A stretch of 34,024 nt of DNA from Cyclobacteriaceae bacterium (GCA_012033595.1 JAAUQL010000068.1:1-34024); one strand, 5' to 3'. Positions 18,234-28,835 are shown, counted from the stretch's first letter. Numbers and translations: made by a program. Notes: a model not told the origin generated them from the sequence alone.

Positions 18234-21200
18234 TTAAAATGATATGTCGAGCCCGAAATTGTAAGATTTCAGGAGAGGGTAGGCATTTGTTGTAGCAACA
18301 CCTTGTCCGGTTTCCGGATCCCAACCATCCCAGTCGGTAATCGTCAGCAGGTTTTTCCGCTCACAAATAATTTTAGACTCCCCAATCCAAGCCTCTGAGC
18401 CAGGTCATCTTTGAACGAATACGACAAAGAGATATCTTGTAATCGGACAAAATTTCTTTGCACAAATCTTCTTGCGGAGCCGGAAACGGGAGATCCTACC
18501 CATGGATTTGAATACTCGGCATCCGGACGAACTGGTGACCAGTAATTGTAAAAATCAAACCAGTTGGCGTTTGTCGCATTGCCTTTGGTGTTGTATCCAC
18601 CATCGGCATGATTTTCTCTCAGGTAACCGTCTTTTCCTCCCTGAATCGAGTTGATGAAGAAACGGAAAGAAAATTGTTTGTAAGTCAGTGTGTTTTGAAT
18701 ACCCAATTGAAATGCGGGCTCCCGACGTCCTAAAATGATCCGGTCATTTTCGGGGCTTATTTGCCCGTCATTGTTTTGATCGATGACGCGATAACTACCC
18801 GGCTCAAAACCATCTGGTCGTTCTTCATTCACCTGCCAAAGCCCGTCTGTCTGGTACGAGTAAATGGTGCCGATAGATTCGCCAATGAATAAGTTGCTTC
18901 CAATAAGGTCATCCTCTTTTCCGTCTCCATCCAAATCTTCACCGAGAAGACTTACCACCTTATTGTTGTTTTTATAATAGCTTACACTTATATCCCAGGT
19001 GAAGTTAGTATTGGCAACCGGCGTCCCCTTTATAAACATTTCAAATCCCCGATTTTGAAGTTCTCCCAAATTTGTGGTAATGTTTCGAAAACCTGACAGC
19101 TCTGGAAGCGCCTGAGTCCACAACAGATCTCTGGTTCTTGAATCGTAATATTCGACATTGCCACTTATTCGGTCATTGAATAGTGAGAAATCGAGTCCAA
19201 AGTTGTAACCCAGTGTTTTTTCCCATTTCAAATCTTTGTTTTCGAGAGAGCTCACTGATCTTCCTACCGAAGTTGCTGAACCATCGCCGAAAACATAATT
19301 TGATCCTCCGCCTGCCTCAACAACCGCGAGTGAGCTATACCTGAGCGCTCTGTTACCATTTTCGCCATAACTTGCCCGCAATTTCAGATAACTGATTTGC
19401 GGCATAGCCATAAATGGTTCTTCGCTTATGGCCCAGCCCAATCCTATTGAGGGGAAAATAGCTGATTTGTTGTTTGCTGAAAAGGCACTATAGCCGTCGC
19501 GACGAACGGTTGCTGTGAATATGTAGCGGTTTTCATAATTGTAGGCTACCCGGGCCATTTGATACAAAAGTGATTCATCCCAGGCGCTCGACTGAATCCT
19601 TTGGTTTTCGGCAAGTGCTAAGTTATTGTATGAAAGATCGAGGTCTGAATAGCCTTCACCTGTTGAACTTGTTCTTTCATATTCGGCAGTATTCCAGCCG
19701 TAAACAAAAGTTGCATTCACACTGTGAGGGCCAAATTCCTTTGTATAGTTTACTATGTTGTCGAGCGTTTGCTCAAATTGATAAGCGTTGTTCTTGAAGG
19801 CAGATCCAGTTTGTCCTCCACCGTAAATGCTCGATCCGAAACTTCTTGAGAAAACCAGGTTATTGCCAAAATTTATCCGATAGGTCAATCCATCCACGCC
19901 AGGTATATTGGCAAGTGCATAGAAATTACCAACAAAACGATTGCGCTTTTCAAGATCATCATTGGTGATCGGCAATAATGGATTTGTATTTACATCTCCG
20001 ACGGGATTTATGATCAAGTTGCCGTCTTGATCGTATGGTTCCACCAAAGGAGAAGTACGGACAATTTGATTGATATTGGGCGCATCACCGGAAAAATCAG
20101 TAAATGTGTATGAGCTGTTGGTGCCGATTGTCAACCAGTTAGAAAGCTTGGCATCCAGACTCAAACGTATGGTCCAACGCGTATAATCATCGCCCTTAAT
20201 AAACCCTTTGTTATCGGTATATCCTGCGGATAAATAGTACTTTATCTCATCAGATCCTCCGGTAGCTCCAAAGGTGTGGCTGGTAATCAATGCTGGACGC
20301 GTTAATTGGTCGTACCAATCGAAATCTGAACCATCCTCGAAGCCTCTCACTAATGGCGGAGTCATATCTGAGCTGTAAATATCCCAGGCAGGGTTTTCCT
20401 CCGTATATCCCGATTCGACCGTATAGGAATCTATCCACTCTAAGTCACGCACTTTTTGTAAGAACTGGTCTCTTCTCAACAAATTGGCGTTTACAGTCGG
20501 AGATGAGGTAGCTACTGATCCGGAATAGGTAAATGTCGGCTTACGTTTATAATTGCCAGATTTTGTTGTGACAAGTATTACTCCGTTTGCCGCCTGAGCC
20601 CCGTAAATGGCTTTACTGCTCGCGTCTTTAAGTATTTCAACACTTTTTACGTCGGCGGGGTTTATATCGCCGAAACGACCGCTAAAAATGAAACCATCTA
20701 CAATAATCAATACGTCGTTGTTGCCATTCAGCGTCGAAACACCCCTCACTTCAATAGATGGCTCACCTGTCGTTGTATTTGTCTGTCCAATGGTTACTCC
20801 TGGTACTGAGCCTTGCAGTGACTGCATGATGTTCACATTTGGAGACTCCCTGAAAGATTCAATGTCGGCTGATACAGTTGATCCGGTAAGATCACTTTTT
20901 TTCATAGTACCATAACCCACAACAATGACTTCACTTAGGGATGTGATATCGGCCTCGAGAGATACATCGATGACGGTCTGCGTTCCCACGAGGATTTCTT
21001 TAGAGATATAGCCTACATAGGAATAGACCAATATTACATTTTCTGAGGAAATTCTGACTGAGTAATTTCCGTCCATGTCTGTAATTGTACCGTTGGCAGT
21101 CCCTTTTTCGATCACATTGACTCCTGGTAGAGCAGCCCCGTCGGTGTCGGTCACTTTGCCGCTGACCGACTGGTTTTGTGCATTTTTCTCTAAAGCTGAT

Positions 21201-21331
21201 TGACCAGCTGTGGTCAATTCTGCCTGGGCGAAACCAACAGCCACCATATTCAATAGCATGATTAATATCAATGCTTGGGTGCATTTTGAGTGGTCCCGGA
21301 GGAATTCGTAGCATTCCATGATTTTTTTCAT
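18234..21331 (-). CDS. susC: SusC/RagA-family TonB-linked transporter 2 (frameshift near the 3' end)
   Basis: About 1032 residues after repair. The signal-anchor region (TQALILIMLLNMVAVGFAQA) is followed by a carboxypeptidase-regulatory-like domain (VSGKVTDTDGAALPGVNVIE). Next are the linker EVIVVGYGTMKKSDLTGSTV and the plug (SIEVRGVSTLNGNNDVLIIV; KAIYGAQAANGVILVTTKSG), then the barrel. The frame is lost in the T5 run at about 18353-18357: one missing base turns SGKN into SGKTC and a stop. In the restored frame the barrel continues NLLTITDWDGWDPETG ... SYNFGLDISF to the stop at 18234, giving a standard C-terminus. Without this correction the transporter would lack its last strands. Confidence 0.92.
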
Positions 21332-21511
21332 AATAGGATGATTTAGTATAATTTGTAATTGTTTTTTTTGAAGTCTTGTCCGATAACTTCTTGTGATTTT
21401 TGGGTTCAGCCCTTTTTAGAATTGACTTTCAATGCTAAAAGGCCGACATGTTGCGTACTTTTCATTTTTTCATAGGCAGAAATTTTTTAAGTTCAATAAT
21501 ATATATCGCGT

Positions 21512-22507
21512 CTATTCATAGTTAATTCCATTGCTTTCCATGATGCCCTTCAGGTATCCGATGGCAAATATTTTCCCCAGCATCTCATATCCTACTGAAA
21601 TGCCACCTTCAAATCCGTCCTGCCTTTCGCCATACATGGCCGGGGCATGGTCGGGTCTGATGGGGCCATCGAAACCGAGTGCCGCATAGTGCCGGAGCAT
21701 TTCGGCCATAGGGGTAGGGCCATTGTCGTGGAAGGTCTCGCGAAACTTATACTTGTCGCCTTCCACGTCTCTGAGGTGCAGAAAGAAGATGCGCCGGTCT
21801 TTGATCCACTTTTCAGAAATCGCTTTTATATCTTCACCCATCGTACGGAAGGTGGCCTGACAAAAAGTGATGCCATTGGCCGGCGAGGGGTATTTGGCGA
21901 TAATTTGATCAAAAGCCGCCGCAGAGGTGAGTATTCTTCCTACCCCTTTGAGCGGGCTTAGCGGAGGATCGTCAGGATGCAGGGCCATTTGAATGCCAAG
22001 CTCATCGGCCACGGGCAGTACAGCATCGAGGAAGTAGTACAGGTTTTCCCAAACCCTGGCTTCTGAAATTCGCTCTGCTTCGGGCATCAATTCATCTTTC
22101 ACAGCTTCAAAATCGAATTCGCTCGTCAGCGCTCCACCCCGCTCCGCCACATCTACTTTGGTGCGCATCCAACCTATCGATACCATAAAATTGTAGCACA
22201 GCAGCCGGATATCGAGGCGTGCCATGTTGTGCAGCATCTGCTGGTATTTTTCGATCAATGCATCGCGGCTGGGCAACCCAAGCTTGATGGGCGACATATC
22301 GAATTGGTCGCCTTCCAGTCCGTAGAGTCTGAATCCAGCCTGCTCAAACTCCGCCTTGATGCTGTTGAGCGCCTCGAAATCGTACGGCGCCTCCCGGCCA
22401 GATAGTAAAGGCATAGCCTTGGTGATGGCGTGGTTGACACCAATCTGCCTGGCCAGCGTCCATTTGCGCTCGTAGTACCTTGGCGGAAGCAGCATTGTTA
22501 GTTTCAT
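21512..22507 (-). CDS. uxuA: Mannonate dehydratase
   Basis: 331 residues from the ATG at 22507 (MKLTMLLPPRYYERKWTLAR); an upstream ATG at 22564 would begin in the repeat-rich spacer. UxuA motifs are MALHPDDPPLSPLKGVGRIL, the Cys ligand in GITFCQATFRTMG, FFLHLRDVEGDKYKFRETF with the metal-binding His, and PIRPDHAPAMYGE near the C-terminus. It dehydrates D-mannonate to 2-keto-3-deoxy-D-gluconate in the cytoplasm, the third step of glucuronate catabolism. It is shorter than the E. coli enzyme but in the range of the short UxuA group. It is the last gene of the operon that carries uxaC and the SDR reductase, which gives strong context support. Confidence 0.95.
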   Translation of the reverse strand: MKLTMLLPPRYYERKWTLARQIGVNHAITKAMPLLSGREAPYDFEALNSIKAEFEQAGFRLYGLEGDQFDMSPIKLGLPSRDALIEKYQQMLHNMARLDIRLLCYNFMVSIGWMRTKVDVAERGGALTSEFDFEAVKDELMPEAERISEARVWENLYYFLDAVLPVADELGIQMALHPDDPPLSPLKGVGRILTSAAAFDQIIAKYPSPANGITFCQATFRTMGEDIKAISEKWIKDRRIFFLHLRDVEGDKYKFRETFHDNGPTPMAEMLRHYAALGFDGPIRPDHAPAMYGERQDGFEGGISVGYEMLGKIFAIGYLKGIMESNGINYE

Positions 22508-22560
22508 ATTTTTGATCGATTGTTCATTATTAGTTCTGTTTGTTTTGGGAAGGGGCACTA

Positions 22561-22610
22561 GCAACTAGCAACTAGAACCCAGCAACTAGAACCCAGTAAC
22601 TAGCACCTAG
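22561..22610. repeat. Tandem 14-bp CTAG-containing repeats upstream of uxuA
   Basis: AGCAACTAGAACCC occurs twice in tandem (22567-22580 and 22581-22594). It is flanked by degenerate copies (GCAACT at 22561 and AGTAACTAGCACCTAG after 22594). The array fills most of the 99-base gap between the RraA-like gene and uxuA. Similar CTAG-rich tandem spacers occur between genes in Bacteroidota; no function is evident. Confidence 0.75.
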
Positions 22611-23350
22611 AAATACCCCCCCTTGTCGGTAATGTCCTTGGCCGATTGTCCCTCCTTGACCCAGCCGAAAATCTTCTTTTCGTTTTCTTTGATCTCTTCT
22701 GCCCGCACCAACACATCGTATGCGATGTCGCGTGGCACCACCAATACGCCATCGACATCGCCGAGTACCACATCGCCGGGCTTGATGATGACCGTGCCCA
22801 TTTCGAGTGGGATTTGGTAGTGGGTAATCAGGCACCTGCCCAGGCTGCCGTTGGATGACCGGTACTTATAAAAAACCGGAAAGTCGGCTTCCAATATCTG
22901 ATGCGTATCGCGAATGCCGCCATCGAGGCAGGCTGCCTTTATTTTTTTCTTTTTGGCTGTGGCGGTCATTACGCCCCCCCAGGAGGTCGATTTTTCATCG
23001 CCACTGCTGTCCCACAGCACAAAGGCATCTTCGTGCATTTCGTCCAGCATTTGAGTGCGAAACTCCATCTCTCCCTGCACCAGCACATTGGGAGCGCTCT
23101 TCACCGTAAATGCAATACCAGCCACGGTTCTGTATTCCCGTAAGGGAATAATATGGTTGGGCAAGGCCTGGTTGAGCAGGCAGAACTCACGCAGCACATC
23201 ATTGATGGCTCCAGTGTATAATTGTTCGTAGCGCAGTAGTAGTTCTTTTTCGGCTATGGGGAATTCGGCCTTTGAAATGCCCTCGCGCAAAGCGATAAGC
23301 TTTTCAAGCTTCATCATTCCCACTTCTTTTTTGTATTGGTCTATGCTCAT
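22607..23350 (-). CDS. Cytoplasmic RraA/HMG-aldolase-like protein in the uronate operon
   Basis: 247 residues, no signal peptide; a second possible start is the Met-Met at residues 12-13. Core motifs are KAACLDGGIRDTHQILEADF with the Arg-Asp pair of HMG/CHA aldolases, MGTVIIKPGDVVLGDVDGVL and VVPRDIAYDVLVRAEEI. The length fits HMG/CHA-type aldolases better than the RNase E inhibitor RraA (about 160 residues), and Bacteroidota loci of this kind have no reason to need the latter. It sits between the SDR reductase and uxuA in one transcription unit. A role on a keto-acid of the uronate pathway, such as retro-aldol cleavage of a 2-keto-3-deoxy acid, is inference. It could also be a non-catalytic relative. 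Confidence 0.82.
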   Translation of the reverse strand: MSIDQYKKEVGMMKLEKLIALREGISKAEFPIAEKELLLRYEQLYTGAINDVLREFCLLNQALPNHIIPLREYRTVAGIAFTVKSAPNVLVQGEMEFRTQMLDEMHEDAFVLWDSSGDEKSTSWGGVMTATAKKKKIKAACLDGGIRDTHQILEADFPVFYKYRSSNGSLGRCLITHYQIPLEMGTVIIKPGDVVLGDVDGVLVVPRDIAYDVLVRAEEIKENEKKIFGWVKEGQSAKDITDKGGYF

Positions 23351-23391
23351 GTTTTATGGTTTTGCAGTAATTGGAATGCTTCATTTATCGA

Positions 23392-24231
23392 TCATACTCC
23401 GGGACTCGACAGAAAGCCGCCGTCAACCGGAATGGTAATACCTGTTACAAAACCGGCATTTTTATCATCGATGAGCCAGTTCATACACCCCAGCAATTCG
23501 TGTGCATCGCCAAAGCGCTTGATGGGCGTCTGCCGCATGATGTTGACGGCGCGTTCGGTTTGTGAGCCATCTTCATGGAACATGATTTTTCGGCTCCTGT
23601 CGTTGAGGAAAAAGCCGGGTGCTATGGCATTGACCCTGATATTGGCCGGAGCAAGATAGGCCGCAAGCCATTGCGTAAAATTTACTATGCCACCTTTGGC
23701 CATGGCATAGGCCGCAACTTTGGTGATGGGCCTGTAGCTGGTCATGGAGGCAAAATTGATAATATTGCCATGCTTGTTCCGGGCCATTTCGCGCCCAAAA
23801 ACATAGCAGGGAATCACCGTGCCCATGGTGTTGATATCGATGACGCTCTGGAAGGTTTGCATGTTGAGATTAAAAAAACCCTTCACTGCAGGATCACCCT
23901 CCAACTCCCTTTCATCAAACTCCACGGTATTGGTCAGGGCGTCGTTTTGGTTGCCCCCTGCCCCGTTAATCAGCACTGTAACCGGCCCCCACGTTTTCAT
24001 CACGAGCTCATTGGCGGCTCGCACCGACGCTTCGCCGGAGACATCCGCGGATATGGAGATGGCTTCGCCGCCCGCAGCGTTAATTTCATCTTCCACCACT
24101 TTTAACTTGTCTATAGACCGACCCAGCAATGCGACCTTGTAGCCCTGCCTGGCCAAATCCCTGGCCATTTCTGAGCAGAGTGTTCCTCCTGCCCCCGTGA
24201 CGACTGCGATTTTATGTTTGGTTTTATTCAT
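23392..24231 (-). CDS. SDR-family oxidoreductase, probable fructuronate reductase (mannonate-forming)
   Basis: 279 residues from the ATG at 24231, which overlaps the uxaC stop by 8 bases. The Rossmann motif is VVTGAGGTLCSEMA (11-24), then NGAGG (89-93). The catalytic Ser is near 162-165 (NFASMTSYRPITK), Tyr 175 and Lys 179 (AAYAMAKGGI). The end (GFVTGITIPVDGGFLSSPGV) is typical. E. coli uses a different family for UxuB, but SDR-type D-mannonate oxidoreductases occur next to uxuA and uxaC in many Bacteroidota and Firmicutes. Here the SDR fills exactly that missing step between UxaC and UxuA. The family is certain; substrate is by context. Confidence 0.88.
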   Translation of the reverse strand: MNKTKHKIAVVTGAGGTLCSEMARDLARQGYKVALLGRSIDKLKVVEDEINAAGGEAISISADVSGEASVRAANELVMKTWGPVTVLINGAGGNQNDALTNTVEFDERELEGDPAVKGFFNLNMQTFQSVIDINTMGTVIPCYVFGREMARNKHGNIINFASMTSYRPITKVAAYAMAKGGIVNFTQWLAAYLAPANIRVNAIAPGFFLNDRSRKIMFHEDGSQTERAVNIMRQTPIKRFGDAHELLGCMNWLIDDKNAGFVTGITIPVDGGFLSSPGV

Positions 24232-25642
24232 TGAAAATCCATTGTTTACTATTGAAATATGCGATGTCTTTGACGAGCTGCGCCAGCAACGATTCATCTG
24301 CGGGCATCACGCCTTGCGCTACCCAAGTCCCTATTTGATCGCAGAGAATCCTGCGGAAGTATTCATGTCTCGAAAAAGAAAATACACTGCGGCTATCGGT
24401 GGTCATGCCAATGAATTGGCTCAGTAGTCCGAAGCTGGCGATGTCCTGCAAGTGCTTTATGATTCCGTGGTACTGATCGTTGTACCACCATGCTGGGCCA
24501 AACTGGATTTTTGCAACTATACCATCCTGGGCATACGAACCGGTGAGGGTGGCAAAAGCTTCGTTATCGACCGGATTGAGCGTAAAAAGGATCGTCTTGG
24601 GCAATAGGCCTTCGAGCTCCATACGGTCGATAAGTTGTGCAAGACCTCTGATATCGCAAGCAAAGCCCATACCGGCATAGCCCCCTGCCGGGCCTGCCAG
24701 CTTGCGCAGCCTGCTGCTGGTGAACCTTTGTGCCCCGATGTGCAATTGCAACACCCAATTCCGCCTTGCGTATTCTTTTCCCAAAAACTCCAGGAGGTGG
24801 TTTTTTATAACTGATAGTTCCTGTACGCTTACCTGGTCTTTTTGCACCAATTTTTTGAAAATGGCCTGAGCGCTTGCTGCGGTCGTTGGGAGGAAAACAA
24901 ATCCGGCATCTAACGAATGGTCGGCCAGGCAGCAACCTGCTGAGTCAAAATCATTGAGTTTGACGGAGATAGCGTGTTTGTAATGGTCGAGCGAAGTGAT
25001 CACCACCTGTGTGGCATGTTGCAGTTTTTGCAGCCAGTTATCAAAATCGGGCGTATCAACTGCCAGAATGGCATCGCCGCGCAAAGACGGCAATACGGAA
25101 ATACCGTGGAATTTGGATGCCTTTTGGTGCGCTTCGAGATCGTCAAGAAGCACATCGGAGGTGCATAATTTTTCTACCTTAAATTGTCGCAACATATCCA
25201 TAGCACCATAGCCTGGCTGTTGCAACAGTTCATTGCATCGATCCCATATTTCCCTGGCGTTGTGTTCGTTGAGCGATTCATCCAAATCAAAAACCTCTTT
25301 CAACTCCATGGCAGACCACAAATGCAGCGGGTTGCCGATAGTTTTGGGCAGCGTTTTGGCCCAATGCATAAACTTGCTTTCATCGCTGGCATCGCCTGTG
25401 ATCTGTTGTTCCGGCACCCCGCAGATTCTCATAGCCCGGTGCTTGTATGGGTCGTGAAGCACCCAGGCTTCGGCAAGATTTTTAAATTGCCTGTTCGTGG
25501 CCAGGTCTTGCGGGCACAGGTGGTTGTGGTAGTCAATGATGGGCAGGTCTTTCGCTACCTCATAAAACAGCCGCTTACCCATCTGGCTTTGCAACAAGAA
25601 ATCTTCTGAATACCGGGCTAATTCCGCGCTTTTTATTTCCAT
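24224..25642 (-). CDS. uxaC: Glucuronate (uronate) isomerase
   Basis: 472 residues from ATG at 25642, the usual UxaC length; the longer frame to 25717 begins inside the symporter gene. Signatures are PIIDYHNHLCPQDLATNRQF with the HxH metal ligands (His 39 and 41) and FKNLAEAWVLHDPYKHRAMR. These are followed by WVLQLHIGAQR, then FGLLSQFIGMTTDSRSVFSF and SRHEYFRRILCDQIG near the C-terminus. It converts D-glucuronate to D-fructuronate (and galacturonate to tagaturonate) in the cytoplasm, an amidohydrolase-fold enzyme. Its end overlaps the SDR start (ATGAATAA), suggesting coupled translation. With uxuA present and no altronate genes here, glucuronate is the likelier substrate. Confidence 0.97.
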   Translation of the reverse strand: MEIKSAELARYSEDFLLQSQMGKRLFYEVAKDLPIIDYHNHLCPQDLATNRQFKNLAEAWVLHDPYKHRAMRICGVPEQQITGDASDESKFMHWAKTLPKTIGNPLHLWSAMELKEVFDLDESLNEHNAREIWDRCNELLQQPGYGAMDMLRQFKVEKLCTSDVLLDDLEAHQKASKFHGISVLPSLRGDAILAVDTPDFDNWLQKLQHATQVVITSLDHYKHAISVKLNDFDSAGCCLADHSLDAGFVFLPTTAASAQAIFKKLVQKDQVSVQELSVIKNHLLEFLGKEYARRNWVLQLHIGAQRFTSSRLRKLAGPAGGYAGMGFACDIRGLAQLIDRMELEGLLPKTILFTLNPVDNEAFATLTGSYAQDGIVAKIQFGPAWWYNDQYHGIIKHLQDIASFGLLSQFIGMTTDSRSVFSFSRHEYFRRILCDQIGTWVAQGVMPADESLLAQLVKDIAYFNSKQWIFNE

Positions 25643-25673
25643 TGTCCGACAATTATGGAGTTCATGTTTGTGT

Positions 25674-27349
25674 CTAATCTTTTTTCGTTGTGCTGGTTGC
25701 TGTCTTTCTTCTGCCAACTCCTATCCATATCGCCACCCCGATGGCAAGGCACAGCACTCCCGAAAGGAAAGTAAGGCGGCCACTAAGCAGTGCGATGCTG
25801 GGTATGGCCATGCTTACAAATAGCAATCCGGCACCAACCAGGGAAGCGATGTACAAGACAGTGAGTGCTTTTTGGAATTTGGTATCAATTGCCGGGATAT
25901 CTTTGATTTTTCACTCAATTGAGCAAACAAACCACTGACACGGTTTTTGTATTCCATATCCTTTACAGGAAAAAATCCCGATCCATAAAATATCGCCAAA
26001 CAAATGGCTGTCTCTATCAAAGTGGCCATTTCCCAGGAGATCATTTCCGGAAAACTGTTGAGCACCAATCCTGCTAACGCACCGACCACCACGGTGAGCA
26101 GGGCACCTTTCACTGTAGGCCGTTTCGAAACAATGCCCAACACCAATGGCACGCCGATAGGAATGGCAAATATGCCCGTGAATAGCTTGTTCGCTTCAAA
26201 AGCCCCACCGAAGTTTTTGATATACAATCCTCCCAAAAGCACCAGCAAACCCACCAGCACGGTAGAAGCCTTGGCTACAAACAATAGGCGATGATCGGTA
26301 GCATTTTTATTGATGAGGCGTTGGTATACGTCTTTTGAAAGCACGGAGGCAATCACATTGTACTCTGCATTGAGCGATGACATGGTAGCGGCAAACATAG
26401 ATGCGATCATGACGCCCATCACCCCGGCGGGCAAAAGGTTGCTCGATATGGCCACGTAGGCCATTTCCTTATCTGGCAACCCGGGAAATAACACATAGCT
26501 GACTATAGGCGGTATCATGAACACCGCAGGGATGAGCGCAAAGAGCAAGGCAGACAAATACCCCACTTTAATAGCCGATTTTTCATCTTTCACGCTGTAA
26601 AAACGCTGGATAAATATCCAGTTTTCATTGTATTTGATGATGATCATGAGATAATACACCGCCAGCCAGAAAATGGCTCCTTTGGGCCCGTTGAAGAAAT
26701 CAAAATGCTCAGGAGCCAGGCTAATCAATGTGGCCAGTCCTCCTACTTTTGCAAGTGACAAATACAGCAAAATGATAGAAGTGAAAATGAGAATAATAAA
26801 CTGAACGGTGCCCATAATGGATACCGCCCACAAGCCACCAAACAAGGTGAATGTGATGACGATAAACGAAGAAATGACCAGGCACCATTCCAGTGACAAT
26901 GGTGTGACTGCCGTCAGGAATATGCCAATGGCATAGAGTCGCACCATGTTGTCGAGGATGCGGAGCAGAATGCCCACCCAGCCGATGGTTTGTCGAACCG
27001 AAGAGCTAAAGCGGCGTTCCAGGTATTCGATGGGCGTGGAAACACCGGCTCTGCGCCATCTTTTGGCGAAGATCATCGCCGCAATGATACACGCCGGCAC
27101 CGTACTGGTAAACACCGTCACCGAAACCATGCCATGCTCGTAGGCTATGCCGGCATAGGCGACAAACACGAAGGTGCTAAACATGGCCATGAAATTGCTG
27201 ATGCCTGCCGCCACCCAGGGTATGGCCCCCGAGCCTTTGGTAAATGCATTAACATCTTTCACATACCACTTAAAGAACAAGCCGATGCCTGCCATAAGCA
27301 GCAAGTATAAAAAAATGGCGATATAATCCAGTCGGACAAGCTCGGTCAT
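25674..27349 (-). CDS. Sodium:solute symporter (SSS family), probable uronate importer (frameshifted)
   Basis: About 558 residues after repair, with thirteen or so hydrophobic helices. SSS landmarks are FTKGSGAIPWVAAGISNFMA, FAKRWRRAGVSTPIEYLERR, KYNENWIFIQRFYSVKDEKS, PAGVMGVMIASMFAATMSSL and NAEYNVIASVLSKDVYQRL. The frame breaks in the T5 run 25907-25911. One missing base separates LFAQLSEK from IKDIPAIDTKFQKALTVLYI, after which the last helices and tail (WIGVGRRKTATSTTKKD) follow. It lies 31 bases before uxaC and 6 bases after the GH39-like gene. In this operon it most likely brings glucuronate or a related uronate in with Na+. Ligand assignment is by context only. Confidence 0.9.
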
Positions 27350-27355
27350 CGTGGT

Positions 27356-28755
27356 TTATTTCAAATTGATTAATTCCCGCTCGGCAATTACCACCGGCGA
27401 GTCGTACACAGCTAATCCTTTAAAGCTTGTGCCTTTTGATTCAGCAGTCATGGATTTTCGTGGCATTTCATATACCATACCCGTACGCAGATCAACCCAA
27501 ACCGGGTCTTTAAAAGAGACCCCTTGGAAGGTCATATCAATAGCCTGTGTGGCATTGTAGTCTGTCGGCCGGTTGGTGTGCAACCAAAGTGCCACCATGT
27601 TCTTATCTTTTTTACAAAAGCAAAAGCTGAAAACTCATGCTGAGTATTGCTTTTCGCCTCGAAATCAGTAATTCTTTTCAGTTGGTCATCGAACAAAGTA
27701 GCGAGGTTTTGTACGGCGTAGTATGCCTGTTTTGCATGACCTACCGATTTATCATCATTGGCATAGAGCAGCCCCTTCCGGTTCATTTCATCGGGATATT
27801 TCAGATCTATTATGGAAAAAATCGATGACGGAATGTCCCTGCCCAAGTCGCCCAACATGCGGCGCAACGCCCACTTGGCCTGCGTCAGTTCAGTCCATTC
27901 ATATTGCTTCAGAGCTTTGGTATTGCGCCATTCCGAAGGGGCGCCATTTTCGCCCTGCAAAAGCTGCATGTTTGGTGCATATGCTTTCATTACCTCGCGC
28001 AGTTCTTCTACTGTGGTGTAGCTATCATCCGGGTTGAAATTATAAGGATGGTAGCACAGATAATCCACCAAATCTGTTTTGTTGTTTTCTTGTAAAAGTT
28101 CCAGTACATCCTCAGTCCAATCGATAGGTAAACCTGCCAGCGCAAACCCAATTATTTTCGATTCAGGCTGAATTTCTTTAATCAATTCGGCTGTTTGCAT
28201 CAGCAGCTCGGCGTACACCTCGGGCGGATTGTGTCCATTGGGCTCATTCCAAATCTCCCACTCGTCCACCACATCTTTATACCGGCTTACGAAGGCGCTT
28301 ACCCAGTTGAGCCAGGCAGTACGGGTTTCTTCATCGGTATCAATACTCGAGCCCAACACCACATCGCCTTTGCCATATAGCGGGTTGCCGTAGCTAAGGC
28401 AAACCCAGGGCTCAATTCCTTTTTTCGGTAGGTCATAAATCACTTCATCCAACCATGCCCATTCGTACACTCCTTTTACCTTTTCGCATTTGGCCCAGCC
28501 CCCTTGCAGCCTTACTTTTTTGATTCCAAGCGCTTCGAGGTATGGACTCCAGGCACTGTAGTCGGTATAGTCGCGATCCATTGTTTCTCCACCTACCGAC
28601 CAGTTAGATCCTGAGATTTCGTGGGTGGTTCTGGTTTTGAGTTTACCGATTGATTTATACGGCACATCGGGTGATTCTGCGACAGGTTGTGCCGACAGAC
28701 TTATGCAGAAACTAAAAAAAATGGATACAAGGATGAATACATTGTTTTTCTTCAT
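27356..28755 (-). CDS. Secreted GH39-like clan A glycoside hydrolase (frameshifted)
   Basis: About 466 residues after repair, with a signal peptide (NVFILVSIFFSFCISLSAQ). The (beta/alpha)8 enzyme shows the acid/base Glu in WEIWNEPNG (Glu 171) and a likely nucleophile Glu in MQLLQGENGAPSEW (Glu 269). LGIKKVRLQGGWAKCEKVKG and the YHPYN motif also fit GH39-type enzymes (beta-xylosidase or alpha-L-iduronidase). The frame breaks in the T6 run 27608-27613: one missing base separates FAFVKK from DKNMVALWLHTNRP, after which a beta-sandwich tail continues. It heads the uronate operon. It could release xylose or a uronic-acid sugar; a neighbouring clan A family is possible. Confidence 0.75.
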
Positions 28756-28827
28756 TGTCTTGGTCTTTTCATATTTAGGGAAAACCTGTATTGACTTTGT
28801 TTCAAAGGAAAGTATTCAGGCTTATCA

Positions 28828-28835
28828 CAAAAATA
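28828..28835 (-). promoter_or_regulatory. Candidate -7 box for the GH39-uronate operon
   Basis: On the minus strand this reads TATTTTTG, matching the Bacteroidota -7 consensus TAnnTTTG, 73 bases upstream of the GH39-like start within the divergent spacer. No TTTG -33 element is found at the usual spacing, so support is weak. Confidence 0.3.

Noticed and set aside
22561-22610. CRISPR array or attachment site
   Set aside because: The units are only 14 bases and directly adjacent, with no spacers, integrase or tRNA gene nearby.
22607-23350. Regulator of ribonuclease E activity (RraA proper)
   Set aside because: The protein is longer than true RraA, carries the HMG/CHA-aldolase Arg-Asp motif and sits in a catabolic operon.
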